Of a stretch of DNA of 64,000 bases, positions 1 through 10,395 are shown piece after piece; positions within the stretch are counted from its first letter, which is position 1, and the number at the start of each line of letters is the position of its first letter. The notes under the pieces are model-generated. The model did not search any database, was not told where the DNA came from, and saw only the letters and a list, made by a program, of their open reading frames with translations. The DNA is from Cristatella mucedo (lineage: Eukaryota; Bryozoa; Phylactolaemata; Cristatellidae), in the NCBI GenBank assembly GCA_009760855.2, contig WPIO01000092.1:1236501-1300500 (forward strand). Direction: 5' to 3'. Position numbers and translations under genes: made by a program.

Positions 1-326
1 GAGCGATGGCCGGCAGACGGCGCGATCCCGTCGCTGGCCGAGCAGCTGAGCGCATCGCCTTCGCGATTGTCAGGAGGGAGCCCCCCATAGGTGTTCCTCG
101 CAATGAGCCATACAATTGCGACGAGCCGTCAGACACTGCCTTATTTGCGTTGGCGAGGCACCCTGCTGCGACGCCCCGACCCGACAGGCTCAACCGCGGA
201 ACCTTGACGTTTTCGCACCGGCCAAGTATCCGACTGCGACGCCGCGGCCCGATCGGTTCCGCGGACAGGCGAAATTTCGCGAACGCTCCTTCTGATTTCT
301 GACGAAACTGCACTTCGCCACTGCAG
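1..326 (+). other. Intron upstream of the phosphatase exon
   Basis: GC-rich sequence ending in a pyrimidine-containing stretch and CTGCAG at 321-326. An open frame at 6-302 has no recognisable domain and a stop before the phosphatase frame, so I read this as intron and not as coding sequence. Confidence 0.5.
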
Positions 327-957
327 GAAACGACGAAATGGCCTACGACGCAGACACCCTGTCGGCGCTGGGCGTTACGCACATTATCAATCTGGCCACC
401 GGCGTCGAAAACGTTTACCCCGACCGGTTTCAGTACAAGCGCATTTTCATCGACGACCACCCGTGCTCCAATATAAAGGCGCACTTCAACGACACATACC
501 AGTTCATCAACGCCGCCGCTAGGAGCGACGGCAGAGTGCTCGTGCACTGCAATGCGGGCATCTCGAGGTCGCCGACCGTCGTCATAGCGTACCTCATGCA
601 GCGCCACCTGTGGCCGCTGAAAGAGGCCTACGACTTCGTCAAGACGAAGCGCCAGGTGACGAGGCCGAACGCCGGCTTCATGCTACAGCTGCTCGACTTT
701 GAGAAGGAGCTGCTCGGCACGTGCAGCGTCCTGCCGCTCACGCAGGGCTGCCTGACGCGACAGCCGGCGACGGGCTCGCTGTCGAGACCGGCATTGCAGC
801 ACGCGCCGCCGCGGCCGTCCGCTCTGCCCGCCGACGGCGCCGCTACCGACGCCGATGCCACGGCGGCGGCGGCTGCGGCGACAGCCGAGACGCACTGGGC
901 AGCGGCGGCTGCAGACGGCGGCGGCGCGAGAGAGCGGTCAGCAGACGGCGCCGTCGG

Positions 958-988
<31 letters not shown>

Positions 989-1153
989 AGCAGCAGCAAT
1001 GGTTCGGCGGCCTCGTGGCAGCCGCCTTCCGTCGTCGCCGCCGGCGCGAGCCTCGACTCGCAGGCGGCCAGGTCGCCGCAGGACTATCGCGTTGAACTGC
1101 AGCGTCCCTTGTTCGCCTACCGCAGTCGCGATAACAACAGCAGCTCCGTTTAA
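327..1153 (+). CDS. DUSP19-like: Atypical dual-specificity phosphatase (DUSP19/SKRP1-like), terminal coding exon, 5' part outside window
   Basis: Protein phosphatase of the VH1/DUSP family, which removes phosphate from Tyr and Ser/Thr of MAPK-pathway proteins in the cytosol. The reading frame contains VTHIINLATGVEN, an Asp pair (FIDDHP) suited to the general acid, and the active-site loop HCNAGISRSP; the nucleophilic Cys codon is 548-550, followed by Arg six residues on and the AYLM segment typical of DUSPs. The order of motifs and the GVEN stretch fit DUSP19 best. The exon probably starts after the acceptor CTGCAG (321-326): the frame is open back to there and reads NDEMAYDADTL, so the ATG at 338 is probably internal. 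One base of the first codon must come from an upstream exon outside the window. After the domain (to about 720) comes a tail of some 140 residues rich in Ala, Gly and Ser, including an 11-Gly run near 955-990, unlike vertebrate DUSP19. Stop TAA is at 1151-1153. Assignment to DUSP19 rather than another atypical DUSP is an inference. Confidence 0.85.
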
Positions 1154-1835
1154 ATAGAGATCGGCGGCGGCTGCTGCACTGAAGCTTTCTGTCGCAGGCG
1201 ATAGCCGGTGTGACGGGCCAGAGTATGCGCCGGGATTAAAACGGCCTCGGCAATTCTTTTTACCTGGCTAGGCCGATCTATACCCCTTCAGACCAGAATA
1301 CACCCTGTCTGAAAGACGACCCAGAGCACGAAATCTGTGAGCCGTAGCTAACTCTTTCATTAATTACTGTTGATTTTCCAGCGGTGATCATCCAAACAGA
1401 GAACATTCGCTACAAATATCCACCGATATCCGACGAGGAGCTTGCGCCGATATCTAATAAACGAAAGGGAAAATTTTAATTCGATCAATTAAAGCAGTTT
1501 CAGAAGCAGTCCTCGGTATTTATACGTTTCGCAGCCTGTAATGGCACAGAGACTCAATCACTAGGTGCATTGCTATGCGTGAGAGTTGCATACAGTGTAG
1601 GCAGTATTGGGACATTCGGTTCGCACAAGGAAGCAAACATTATGACTTAAGAAACACTATTTAGAAAAGACGAGGCAGGTGAGCAATCGAAGTAACAAGT
1701 GCCTTGAGATAAAACCGGGAGAGCAGAGAATGGGGTTCCAGGTTTGACGCTGGTGTGGATTTGTGCGCCATCAGGTAAAGATTCATGTGTGGATCGCTCA
1801 AAACTATTTATTTATACATATATTTATATCATTTA
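1154..1835 (+). other. 3' UTR of the phosphatase gene, then intergenic sequence
   Basis: No coding signal follows the stop codon. A canonical AATAAA lies at 1456-1461, about 300 bp downstream of the stop, and is a plausible polyadenylation signal. The base composition falls from GC-rich to AT-rich over this stretch. Confidence 0.5.
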
Positions 1836-1963
1836 ATTAATTTGTATAGCGTCCCAAGAGAACAATCTATATTCAGGTGCTTGACATATGTCACGGGTCT
1901 CGACCCCATGACCTCTGGTCACACATTGGTCGGAGCGAGTACCTTAACCACTGGGCCAAACAA
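1836..1963 (-). mobile_element. SINE-1 (tRNA-derived), copy a
   Basis: Read on the - strand it has a tRNA-like head with an A-box region (TGGCCCAGTGGTTAAGGT) and a degenerate B-box (GGTCTCGACCC), then the shared tail ending CGCTATACAAAT. Diverged from the better copies. Confidence 0.7.
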
Positions 1964-2026
1964 GTGCGGCATGACCGGGTACAATTTGGCCTAGAGGGAC
2001 ATACAGCGGCCTCGGCCATAAAAATA

Positions 2027-2162
2027 CAATTCATTTGTATAGCGCTCTAAGAGAACTTAATCTGTATTCAGGCACTTCTTATATGCCACGAGGCTCGAGC
2101 CTGCGACCTCGGCCAGACCTTGGTCGGGGCGAGCACCTTAACCACTGGGAAAAACTAGCCCG
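2027..2162 (-). mobile_element. SINE-1 (tRNA-derived), copy b
   Basis: Full-length-looking copy on the - strand: A-box-like CCAGTGGTTAAGGTGCTCG, B-box-like GGCTCGAGCC and the tail with paired AGAG/CTCT and AGCGCT motifs. It lies only 63 bp from copy a in the same orientation. Confidence 0.75.
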
Positions 2163-2890
2163 GTGATGATTTATTTCCGAAGTGTAAAGCGGCCTGGTCC
2201 GTTTTAACCTAGGGTACACTTCAGCCTGGGGGTATATTCTAGCCTGTAACGCCAGATCTATCTTCCTAGAGCACCGATTTGACATCAAAGGAAACTAACT
2301 GCCTAAAATGTATTTCTTTATAGCGCACGTAGAGCTTCTAAGAAGCCATTGAGTTCTCTTTGGGAACTGTTTAAATGTCTGCCTTGCGTTATTACTGGTA
2401 TTCTTATTTGCACAGAAGCTACCTGGAGGGTCGTCGGTTGACTCCACAATGACATCTGGGCTTCTTAAAGTGACGCAATTTACGGTAAGGTAATATATTC
2501 AGACTCACAAGATTTTCAAACTAAATGCGTGTCAATTTCAACAGATCAGTAAAAAGACGCTTTTTTAAGTACCGTGTAATCGTCGGGCGCACAAAGCACA
2601 CTGAAAAAAGAGGCCTTGTTGGACGGACTCAGCCAATAGGATTAGCTATTAAGCCAGCCCTTACATTTTCGATACTCTAGACATTTTGGACAGACGTTTC
2701 TGCTCTGCCTCTGTGGTTAGATCCTAGGCCAGAAAAAAAAACTGAAGTTTTGTTCTGAGCCATGAACACGATATTTTTCAGGAAGTACACGTTTAGTTTT
2801 GGAAAAATGAATATACTCAACGCTGCGAACAACGTTAGCGGCTTTAAAGCACGCGGAGCTCCGCCAGCGAAGCTAGTAATAATAAGAACA
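2163..2890. other. Unclassified intergenic sequence
   Basis: AT-rich, no convincing exon or element; short open frames on both strands lack domain signal. Confidence 0.4.
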
Positions 2891-2892
2891 CT

Positions 2893-2955
2893 GGCAGCAT
2901 TTAAGGCTCTTCTGCCGCTATACAAAAGAGGGGCTGTCAAATCAGCCAGTTTTTT
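2893..2955 (+). mobile_element. SINE-2 3' end fragment
   Basis: Matches the 3' part of SINE-2: AAGGCTCTTCTGCCGCTATA, then CAAAAGAGGGGCTGTCAAATC and AGCCAG before a T-run. The tRNA-like head is missing. Confidence 0.6.
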
Positions 2956-3469
2956 TATATTATATTAGCGTAGCGCCTTAATGTCGTCAATTCAGGGGAC
3001 GGTGCGTCGCAGCATCGCCAATAGGTCAAGGTACGATGCATTTTCAGTAGGCATATGAATCTCTAGGCGATGCACAAATTGAACTGACAGTCTAGGTCTC
3101 GATAGGACTCAAGGTGATTCAGAGGCACAGCTAATTAATTCCGAAGAGCCGCCTGAAGAGTACGTCGGATAGCATCTGAGCCGTGGCCACACGGATGGCA
3201 AGCGAATTGATGGATCCAAAACGCGAGTGTCAGTTGCTTTTTGTCGATATACTGCTTGCCGGAGAAGCCAGCCTTGCCGGAAGTCCGAGCGAGAGCAAAT
3301 AATGGTGCGCGAAGTTCGTCAAGTTCATTACAAACCTAGCCTAGCCGTCGAGTTTTGCACAATCCGAAAGCGTCTCACAGCAAGCAACGCAGGACGCGAC
3401 ACGCGAACTGACGAAATGGGCGAGGCCTGTCAAAATTGGCAAGGCCAACAAGTTTCCTGTGCCTTTGCA

Positions 3470-3625
3470 TGTAATTCGGATGCCGCGTTAGAAAATGACC
3501 TTCTTTTCATCAGCTCGACAGTTCAGTCTGCCTACTTTCAGATTTGTACGATTGGGAAAAGTCGAGCTCGCTCTGATAATGTTACCATAGCCAACTCGGT
3601 CTAGGCATTCGTGACATTCCGCCGC
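3470..3625 (+). mobile_element. LINE-A, degenerate reverse-transcriptase fragment
   Basis: Contains decayed versions of the conserved LINE-A stretch read elsewhere as SSTVKSAYFQLHNIAKIR, here ATCAGCTCGACAGTTCAGTC followed by CTGCCTACTTTCAG. No intact frame. Confidence 0.5.
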
Positions 3626-3925
3626 CTAGATTTTTATGTAGCGCACCGCACTCAGCAGGATTTCCTGGCTTTGCAATAAGACGCTTAAAAAAGTTGGTGC
3701 ACACCTCGGCAAGTCGGCTTGTGCATTGCGCGTGTATTGCGGACTATATACGCGCGCAATGCGAACGCTACATCCGCCATGCATTTCGCACCGTCATTTC
3801 GCACCGTCTTCGCCGCTGGCTCCCATTCATGCGGCCTATCCACTTTAAGATTATGTGGCTTACCTTCGGGCCCGTTCATTCGCTTGCTCTGGCCAACTAT
3901 TTTAAACATAAAAGAACATAAAAAA

Positions 3926-4052
3926 ATGTGTACACCGCCCAAGAGAACTTAATCTCTAATTCAGGCGCTTCACATATGCCTCGGGGCTCGAGCCCACGAC
4001 CTCAGCCAGACCTTGGTCGGGGCGAGCACCTTATCCGCTGGACCAAACCAGC
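3926..4052 (-). mobile_element. SINE-1 (tRNA-derived), copy c
   Basis: On the - strand the head reads AGCTGGTTTGGTCCAGCGGA, then TAAGGTGCTCGCCCCGACC, with B-box GGGCTCGAGCCCC and the standard tail. One of the best-preserved heads in the window. Confidence 0.8.
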
Positions 4053-4978
4053 TTTAGCAGATGCTGTTAAGGCTCTACCATCAAACCACCGGCTCTTGTG
4101 ACTCTGGTAGTACCGCTGCTCCTCTAACCTCTAACCTTGAATCCCGCGGACACCGTGTCTACAGCTCTTGCGCTCCAAAGCGTGCAACTAATTACCGACT
4201 CACGTGTCGGTACCCGATTTGGCGACATTCGAAATTAAATTGTATCACACGTAAAAATGCTTTAAAAGATTCACTTGTCTTTGGTTGCTATGTTGATAAT
4301 ACCAAGGCCTAACTGGAACTTACCAGCTCGATTCAATGTTCATATATAAGCTTGCATGGGCTCAGCCGGCACCCGTTCAAGTGCATTTTAGAGGATTAGT
4401 AAAAGAGGTGAAATCAGAGGCGAATCCTGGTCACGAGCTGACTTCTTAATGAGTCGTTGCCTCTGACCTCTGACCCTCTGTCTCTTGGAAAGATGCAGGA
4501 ACCGAAGAGAAGACAACACTCATGTCTTTGTATATCACCTCGAGATAACCGAATCTCTTTCCACACGTTCAACAACTCTCTGCTAGAGCACCAAAGTGGC
4601 TGTAATAACTAAGAAATTGTGACAGCCCGGTATCCAGTTTAGACATGCATGCAAAAGCAAACGACTATCACACTTGCACAAGCATGCAACAGCGCATAAT
4701 AAGATACTCGAGGCCTCTGCTAAGATGTTTTGTTTCTGTAGTTATGGTAACCAGTGGAACATTTTGGAACAGCATGGGGACAAGTCATCCGGAGACGATT
4801 TATGAGCAGAGGTTTGCAGGGGCAGGATTGAAGAAGGACGTCCGGTTAGAGCTGGGAGGAAAAGCGGACATGATTTTTCGTGCGCCAGTCGATGTACAGT
4901 CAGTCATGAGCTCATTACCTTAGGCATAAGCTTAGTAGTCGCACCTGGCTTAACGCCTTCTGCAAACCACGGGTCAAA
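4053..4978. other. Intergenic, nothing recognised
   Basis: No exon, RNA gene or element recognised. A 92-residue open frame at 4645-4923 shows no motif known to me. Confidence 0.35.
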
Positions 4979-5046
4979 ATGAGAAGGTTTAATACTGCCC
5001 TAAGGAGCCAATGAGAAGGTTTAATACTGCCCTTAGTCTAAGGAGC
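4979..5046. repeat. Tandem duplication of about 35 bp
   Basis: The segment AATGAGAAGGTTTAATACTG followed by CCCT occurs twice, the copies separated only by AAGGAGCC-type sequence that is also repeated after the second copy. Confidence 0.75.
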
Positions 5047-5084
5047 CCGCTCATCGTGAATGTTGGCTAACTTCGTGTGGTGCC

Positions 5085-5250
5085 CTCCACCAGTGTGCGA
5101 CCTGGGCCTCAGCATAGGGTTAAGGTGCTAGCTCTTTACGACCCAGGTCGCAAGGTCAAGCCCTGCAGTGGGTGAGCCTTTATTGCCCACGGAAATCGGT
5201 GGTGAGAGCCATTATGGCCGTTCAGTTGCTAGATAAATTAGGTCAACGTT
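5085..5250 (+). mobile_element. tRNA-like SINE relic related to SINE-2
   Basis: A tRNA-like portion (GGGTTAAGGTGCTAGCTC, then CAGGTCGCAAGGTCAAGCCC) is followed by a body, GTGAGCCTTTATTGCCCA and GGTGGTGAGAGCCATTATGG, that resembles the SINE-2 body. The 3' tail is lost. Confidence 0.45.
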
Positions 5251-5845
5251 CGAGTATCAGGGCTTTGGGAATCAGCTGGCTAACGAGACGCTGAAAAAAA
5301 CGGCCGGAAAAAATCACAATTTGAAGATCTGGAGAGATCTTAAAAAAATTGTACAAATAATAAACGTGCAAGTTTATTTAACTCGGCGACATTAAATTAC
5401 ACTATGAAACACGATTGTCATCTCAAAGTAGTAAAATTCGTTACCTGATTGCATTTGCGTCCGAAGTACAGAAAACAGCCATAGTTCCCTAAAACCTTGC
5501 TTTTGCGAAAAGAACAGTGACAACTCGAAATAAACCCATTTCCAAATAAGTGATAGCACTGAAAAATTCGTGTCATGTGATTCACGTCTAATCAGAAAGA
5601 ACAGCAAAGAAATCAAAACTACTCAGAACTCACAGAAAATCCACCATTCAAAAGGGTTAAGAAATTATTGCATGTTCTATATTTTTTGTTAGAAAGCAAA
5701 TCACTTACTCTAAGAAGTTTCTAAGCGTTGTCTCCTCATCATATCTTTGATATAAAGCAATTGCCAATGACGTTCAGAGTTCATTATATCCTGATGAAAC
5801 GCTCTGCATCCCATTTTGAGAGTCTTATGAAAAATTAAAACACTT
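5250..5845. other. AT-rich intergenic sequence
   Basis: Nothing recognised on either strand. Confidence 0.35.
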
Positions 5846-5846
5846 G

Positions 5847-6010
5847 ATTTAACAACCTCTTTTTAATAGCAAAAGAAGAGCATTACAGACTATCACATCA
5901 CAACCACTTCCCATGGTAATCAAGGATTGCCCACCACAAGATTCAAAGCCACGACAACGATAGGGAGGTCGTGAAAAGCGTTTGACTTACCTAGTGAGAT
6001 ACTACGGCAC
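5847..6010 (-). mobile_element. SINE-2, diverged copy
   Basis: Minus-strand copy: the tail appears as GATTTAACAACCTCTTT on the + strand, then the body, and a head with GGAGGTCGTGAAAAGCG. Its order matches the copies at 36490 and 23088. Confidence 0.6.
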
Positions 6011-6159
6011 ACTATGAGAGTCTGAACGAGCCGCAACTACTTCTTCTCAGCCTTGCGATTGGCCAGAAATAACTGAATCACTGCACAGGAACTGTTCCAG
6101 GCCGCACCCTCCGTCCAGGCAGTTTAATAATAATAATAACTCATTTGATAAACGTACAG

Positions 6160-6325
6160 CCGTGATGGCACTTTAGGTAAGGCGGTTACTTTCACGACCT
6201 CGGTCTTGAGGTCGTGGGATTGATTCCTGCGATGGGCGATCCTTTATCGTCACTGCAAGTGGTGCAGATAGCCGGAAAGGCTCATCTGTCGCTATACAAA
6301 AGAGGCTGTTTAATCAGCTAAGACT
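6160..6325 (+). mobile_element. SINE-2 (tRNA-related), good copy
   Basis: Plus-strand copy showing the family structure: head GGCACTTTAGGTAAGGCGGT, a short self-complementary stretch (ACGACCTCGGTCTTGAGGTCGT), a B-box-like GGGATTGATTCC, the body ATCCTTTATCGTCACTGCAA and the tail CTATACAAAAGAGGCTGTTT then AATCAGCT. Confidence 0.7.
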
Positions 6326-6369
6326 TATTTATTTATTTACTTAATCTCCTTCCACGAGAACTCAATCTC

Positions 6370-7005
6370 CTTCCACGTGCTTTAAAATTACTGCAAATGA
6401 AGCACTATCGAGTGGTTGGTGGTAGCATGGTCAAAAAGCGACAAGAATAACGTGGTTAGGGGTGATATGAACAGGGTCATCATGCAAGTATGGTTAGTGG
6501 CTGCATGTTTAGTGTCAGCACGTGAAAGCACATAAAGGACGAATCACATTCACCCACTAATTGCTGTGATAACTAGGTGCGTTTTTATGTTCTTCTTAAA
6601 TGTGGACAAGTCAAGAGATGTCGCGATGGAACTCGGGAGTGAATTAAAGGCTTTGGGAGCCTACGAACTAAACGCACAGTCTCCAAAGGATTTGAGATTT
6701 GTCAAGGTATATGTAAACAGTTAGATTCCGAAAAGCATACTTAGCCGGGTGGAGGAGTAGGTCTCAAAGGTAGGCTAAAGCCAAACAATGAATGGACCTG
6801 GAAGTGTGTGACAAAAACTTAAAGTCGATGCGTTGCTTGACTGGTAGCCAGTGCAGGTCGGCGAGAAGTGGTGTCATGTGGCAACTGTGACGCTAGCGAC
6901 AGACTAGCCTAGCTGCAGAGTTTTTCACCAACTGTAACCACCTTAGTGCACAGGCCGGTAACCAGCAAGCAGTGAATTACAGAAGTTAAGCCGAAATTTC
7001 ACAAT
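6370..7005 (-). mobile_element. LINE-A copy, 3' part, degenerate
   Basis: On the - strand this reads the C-terminal part of the LINE-A polyprotein and the start of its 3' UTR (the motif block ending GTGCTGACACTGTGCATGC in better copies). Several frame breaks. It abuts the next LINE-A copy at about 7010. Confidence 0.75.
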
Positions 7006-7009
7006 AATA

Positions 7010-9330
7010 TCAATAATAATAATGCACTTGATAAAGCGCTCTCAGAAAACCCAATCTCTTTCTAGGCGCTTTACATGTGCTGCGAAGGAAATACGATTGA
7101 ATGGCGAGTAATATCATGCTTGATAAACAACATGAAAAAAATGGTAAAGGGTGAAATGCACAGGATCAGCATGCAAATATGGTTAGTGGTGGCATGCACA
7201 ATGTCAGCATGCATAAGTTCATGAAGGACGAACACAGGAACCCACTAAATGCGGTCCTACAAAAGTGTGTTTTAAAGTTCTTTTTAAATGTGCATGTCAG
7301 GGGATGTTCTGACTCAAGTCGGGAGTGAGTTCCAGGCTGTGGGAGCATACAAACTAAATGCACGGTCTCCAAAGGATTGAAGGTGTGTACGAGGTATTGG
7401 TAACCTGTTGCATTCCGAAAAGCGGGTGGTACGATGCTTGGCCTGTTGGGGGAGTAGATCTGAGACATATGCTGGAGCAAAAGGATGAAGGGACCTAAAA
7501 GTGAGCGACGAGACCTTGAAGTCAAGCCGTCGCTCGACTGGGTGCCAGTGCAGGTCGGCGAGAAGTGGTGTGATGTGGCAACTGTGACGCTCACAAAAGA
7601 CAAGCCGAGCTGCAGAGTTTTGCAACAGCTGTAATCGCCTGATCTCACATGCCGGTAGGCCAGTAAGCAGTGAGCTGCAGAAGTCGAGATGGGATGTCAC
7701 GAATGTATGGACCAACTTAGACGTGGTATCCTTATCTATACAAGACCGAAGTTTAGCAATGTTATGTAGCTTAAAGTAGGCATATTTGACTGTGGAGCTG
7801 ATGTGGTCGTCTAACGAGAGGTCACTTTGGAACATGACACCTAGATTTCGAGCTCATTCAACAGGAAATACGCTGGCAGAGCAAATGTTGAGCGTCAGCC
7901 TTTCCAATTTCTGAATCAAATTTTGTTTGCCCATAGCTATCAAGTTAGTTTTATCATCGTTTAGTTTTAGAAAATTTGCTGCCATCCATGTGCGGATGTC
8001 ATCAATACATGCAGCAAGTGAGTTGAGAGAATTCGAGGTGCTCGAAAGCTGGGAGGGATCAAAGCAAAGGTACAAATGAGTGTCATCCGCATAGAAGTGA
8101 AAGCCTAAATTGTGCTTGGCAATCATATCAGCAAGAGGGAGAGTATAAACCGTGAAAAGAACCAGACCAAGCGCTGAGTCCTTAGGTACCCCATATCTCA
8201 GAGGTCCCTTAGATGATATGTGTCCATTCACGTCAATACTCTGGAGTCTCCGACTGAGATAGGACCTGAACCACTGCAGAGCAGTGCCATTGATGCCCAG
8301 GCGAGATGAGAGGCGCTCTAGAAGAACTTTGTGATCTATAATATCAAAAGCTGCCGAAAGATCGAGCAAAACAAGCAGAGGCACTCTACCCATGTGTGCT
8401 TTCCTAAGAAGGTCGCTGTATACCCTAAGCAATGCCGACTCTGTGGAGTGATTAGCTCTACAGCCAGACTGGAACTTACTAGAAAGGTTTGAAGTTTCGA
8501 TATATGAGTTTAGCTGGTCCGCCACGACCAGCTCCAGTGTCTTTGATAGGAATAGTAGAAGGGAAACTGGGCGGTAGTTGCTCAAGTTCACATGGTCAAG
8601 TGTAGCTTACTTGAGAAGTGGCCTGACTACAGCTTTTTTGATAGGTGCTGGGACTAATGACATAATTATTATGTTAGCTTTGCATGGCAGCGATAGATTA
8701 ATGCAACGTAGGAGCAGGACAGTGGCAATATGATCCCAAGGACGTGTTTTCTTCATTGATTGGGATATGAACTTCAGGACGAGATCACTAGTGACCTGCT
8801 TAAATGTGGACATTGAGATGCAGCCAGGAATTGATTAACAGCATTCTAGGGGGGATGTTGCCGTCGCAGGGATGGACTCCCAGATCTTGTCCATCTTCTG
8901 GACAAAGAATTGAGAGAAGCGATCGGCTAGAACATTACAAGGATCATCAGGTAAGGAGCTAATGTGAAAGCAGTTGAGGAGATGGTTGATCGTCGACATC
9001 AGCATTTTTGGATTGTGCACCTGTGATTCAACAATGTTTCTATAGAAGATAGACTTGGCCTTAGCTAGGATCGATTGGTACGACCTACAGTAGTCTTTAT
9101 ATGCCTGTCGACGGACAGTCAGTCCTGATCTTGTGTATGCTTTATCAAGATTGAGCTTAGTAGACATGGCTAGTTTAATGTCTGTGGTAAACCATAGGCC
9201 GTCTGGGCGGGGGCAGACAGTGTGCTTTGTCAGAGGTGCAAACACGTCAAGCGTGTCAGCTAGTGTCGTCTTGTAGCTATCTACCAATGATGATAGATCG
9301 GACTGAGCAGCAGTGGCGAAGCAGATATTG
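7010..9330 (-). mobile_element. LINE-A, 2.3-kb copy with reverse transcriptase
   Basis: Non-LTR retrotransposon of the L2/CR1 group. From 9287 down to about 7380 one frame holds the region before the RT, the RT fingers (LSNYRPVSLL), the catalytic FHFYADDTHLYLCF, and the C-terminal domain (PLLADLHWHPVERRLDFK). I see three in-frame stops, near 8835, 8607 and 7854; the last looks like a TCA-to-TGA change in a conserved Ser codon. A frameshift lies near 7380. The 3' end at 7015-7075 has the AAAGCGCC stem and an (ATT)n tail. The 5' part with the endonuclease is missing. It is not an active element as it stands. Confidence 0.88.
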
Positions 9331-9389
9331 TCGCATGGACAGCATGAATGTCAAGGGTCTTGAGGTTTCGCTTTTCACATGTCACTTTG

Positions 9390-9838
9390 CAGCTGGTGCA
9401 AAACTCCACAGCTCGGCTTGTCTGTCGTGAGCGTCGGAGTTGCCACATGACTCCACTTCTCGCCGACCTGCACTGGCTACCTGTCAAGCAACGGATTGAC
9501 CTCAAGGTTTAGTCGCTCACTTTTAGGTCCCTTCATTCTATGGCTCCAGCCTATCTCTCCGACATACTCCCCCATCAGGCCAAGCATCGTACCACCCGCT
9601 TTTCGGAATCCGACAGTCTAGAAATACCTCGTATAAACCTCAAATCCTTTGGAGACCGCGCATTTAGTTCGTATGCTCCCAAAGCCTGGAATGCACTCCC
9701 GACCTGCCTCAGAACATCCCCTGACCTGACCACATTTAAAAGGAACTTAAAAACACACCTCTTTAGGACAGCATTTAGTGGGTCCCTGTGATTCGTCCTT
9801 CACGTGCTTATGCGTGCTGACACTGTGCATGCTGCATA
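9390..9838 (+). mobile_element. LINE-A 3' coding part, inverted relative to its left neighbour
   Basis: Reads AAYLSDILPHQAKHRTTRFS-type sequence and continues to KSFGDRAFSSYAPKAWN and FRTAFSGSL, the usual LINE-A C-terminus, then stops inside the 3' UTR. One end meets the - strand endonuclease segment at 9839. Confidence 0.85.
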
Positions 9839-10143
9839 CACTGTAAATTGAATAAGATCTGCATGTGTTCAGATAAGCAGGATTTGGTAATAATTGGTGA
9901 TGACCAAGTGCAGTTGTATGAGAAAATCTGGTCGAGCGTGTGGCCCTTGATGTGAGTAGGGCCATGCATATGAGCCTTAAGAGACAATGAGTCAGTCAAT
10001 GCACGAAATTCAGTGCTGAAGGCGTCAGATAAGTTATCAAGGTGGACGTTATAGTTGAAATCACCCATAACGAGGAAGGATTGATTTCTTGCACACAGAA
10101 TCGAAATGAGATTGGAGAAATCTGAGATAAAGGAAGATCTGGT
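9839..10143 (-). mobile_element. LINE-A endonuclease (EEP) fragment
   Basis: The - strand frame contains FLVMGDFNYNVHLDN and HGPTHIKGHTLDQIFS, the GDFN and GHTLD motifs of the apurinic-type endonuclease of non-LTR elements. It is one of the few endonuclease pieces in the window and lies in opposite orientation to the flanking LINE-A segments. Confidence 0.8.
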
Positions 10144-10144
10144 A

Positions 10145-10395
10145 ATCACAAGCGCATGTATTGATGACATCTGCACATGGATGGCAGCAAACTTTCTTAA
10201 ATTAAATTATGATAAAACCAACTTACTAGTCATGGGCAAATCAAGTGTGATTTCAGAAATTGGAAAGGCTAATACTCAAAGTCGGCTAGGTCAGCATTTC
10301 TCATGTTGAATCTGCACGAAATCTAAGTTTCATGTTTCGAAGTGACCTTTCGTTAGACGACCACATCAGCTCCACAATAAATTCTGCATACTGCA
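10145..10395 (+). mobile_element. LINE-A reverse-transcriptase fragment
   Basis: Plus strand reads ACIDDICTWMAANFLKLNYD and on to the DDHISS region, the segment after the YADD box. Joined directly to the inverted endonuclease segment; no 3' end. Confidence 0.8.

Noticed and set aside
6-302. 98-codon open frame at the left edge
   Set aside because: No motif, stops before the phosphatase frame and sits before a clear acceptor; read as intron.
3926-4052. tRNA gene candidate
   Set aside because: The A- and B-box-like sequences belong to a dispersed SINE head; no closed acceptor stem or anticodon arm.
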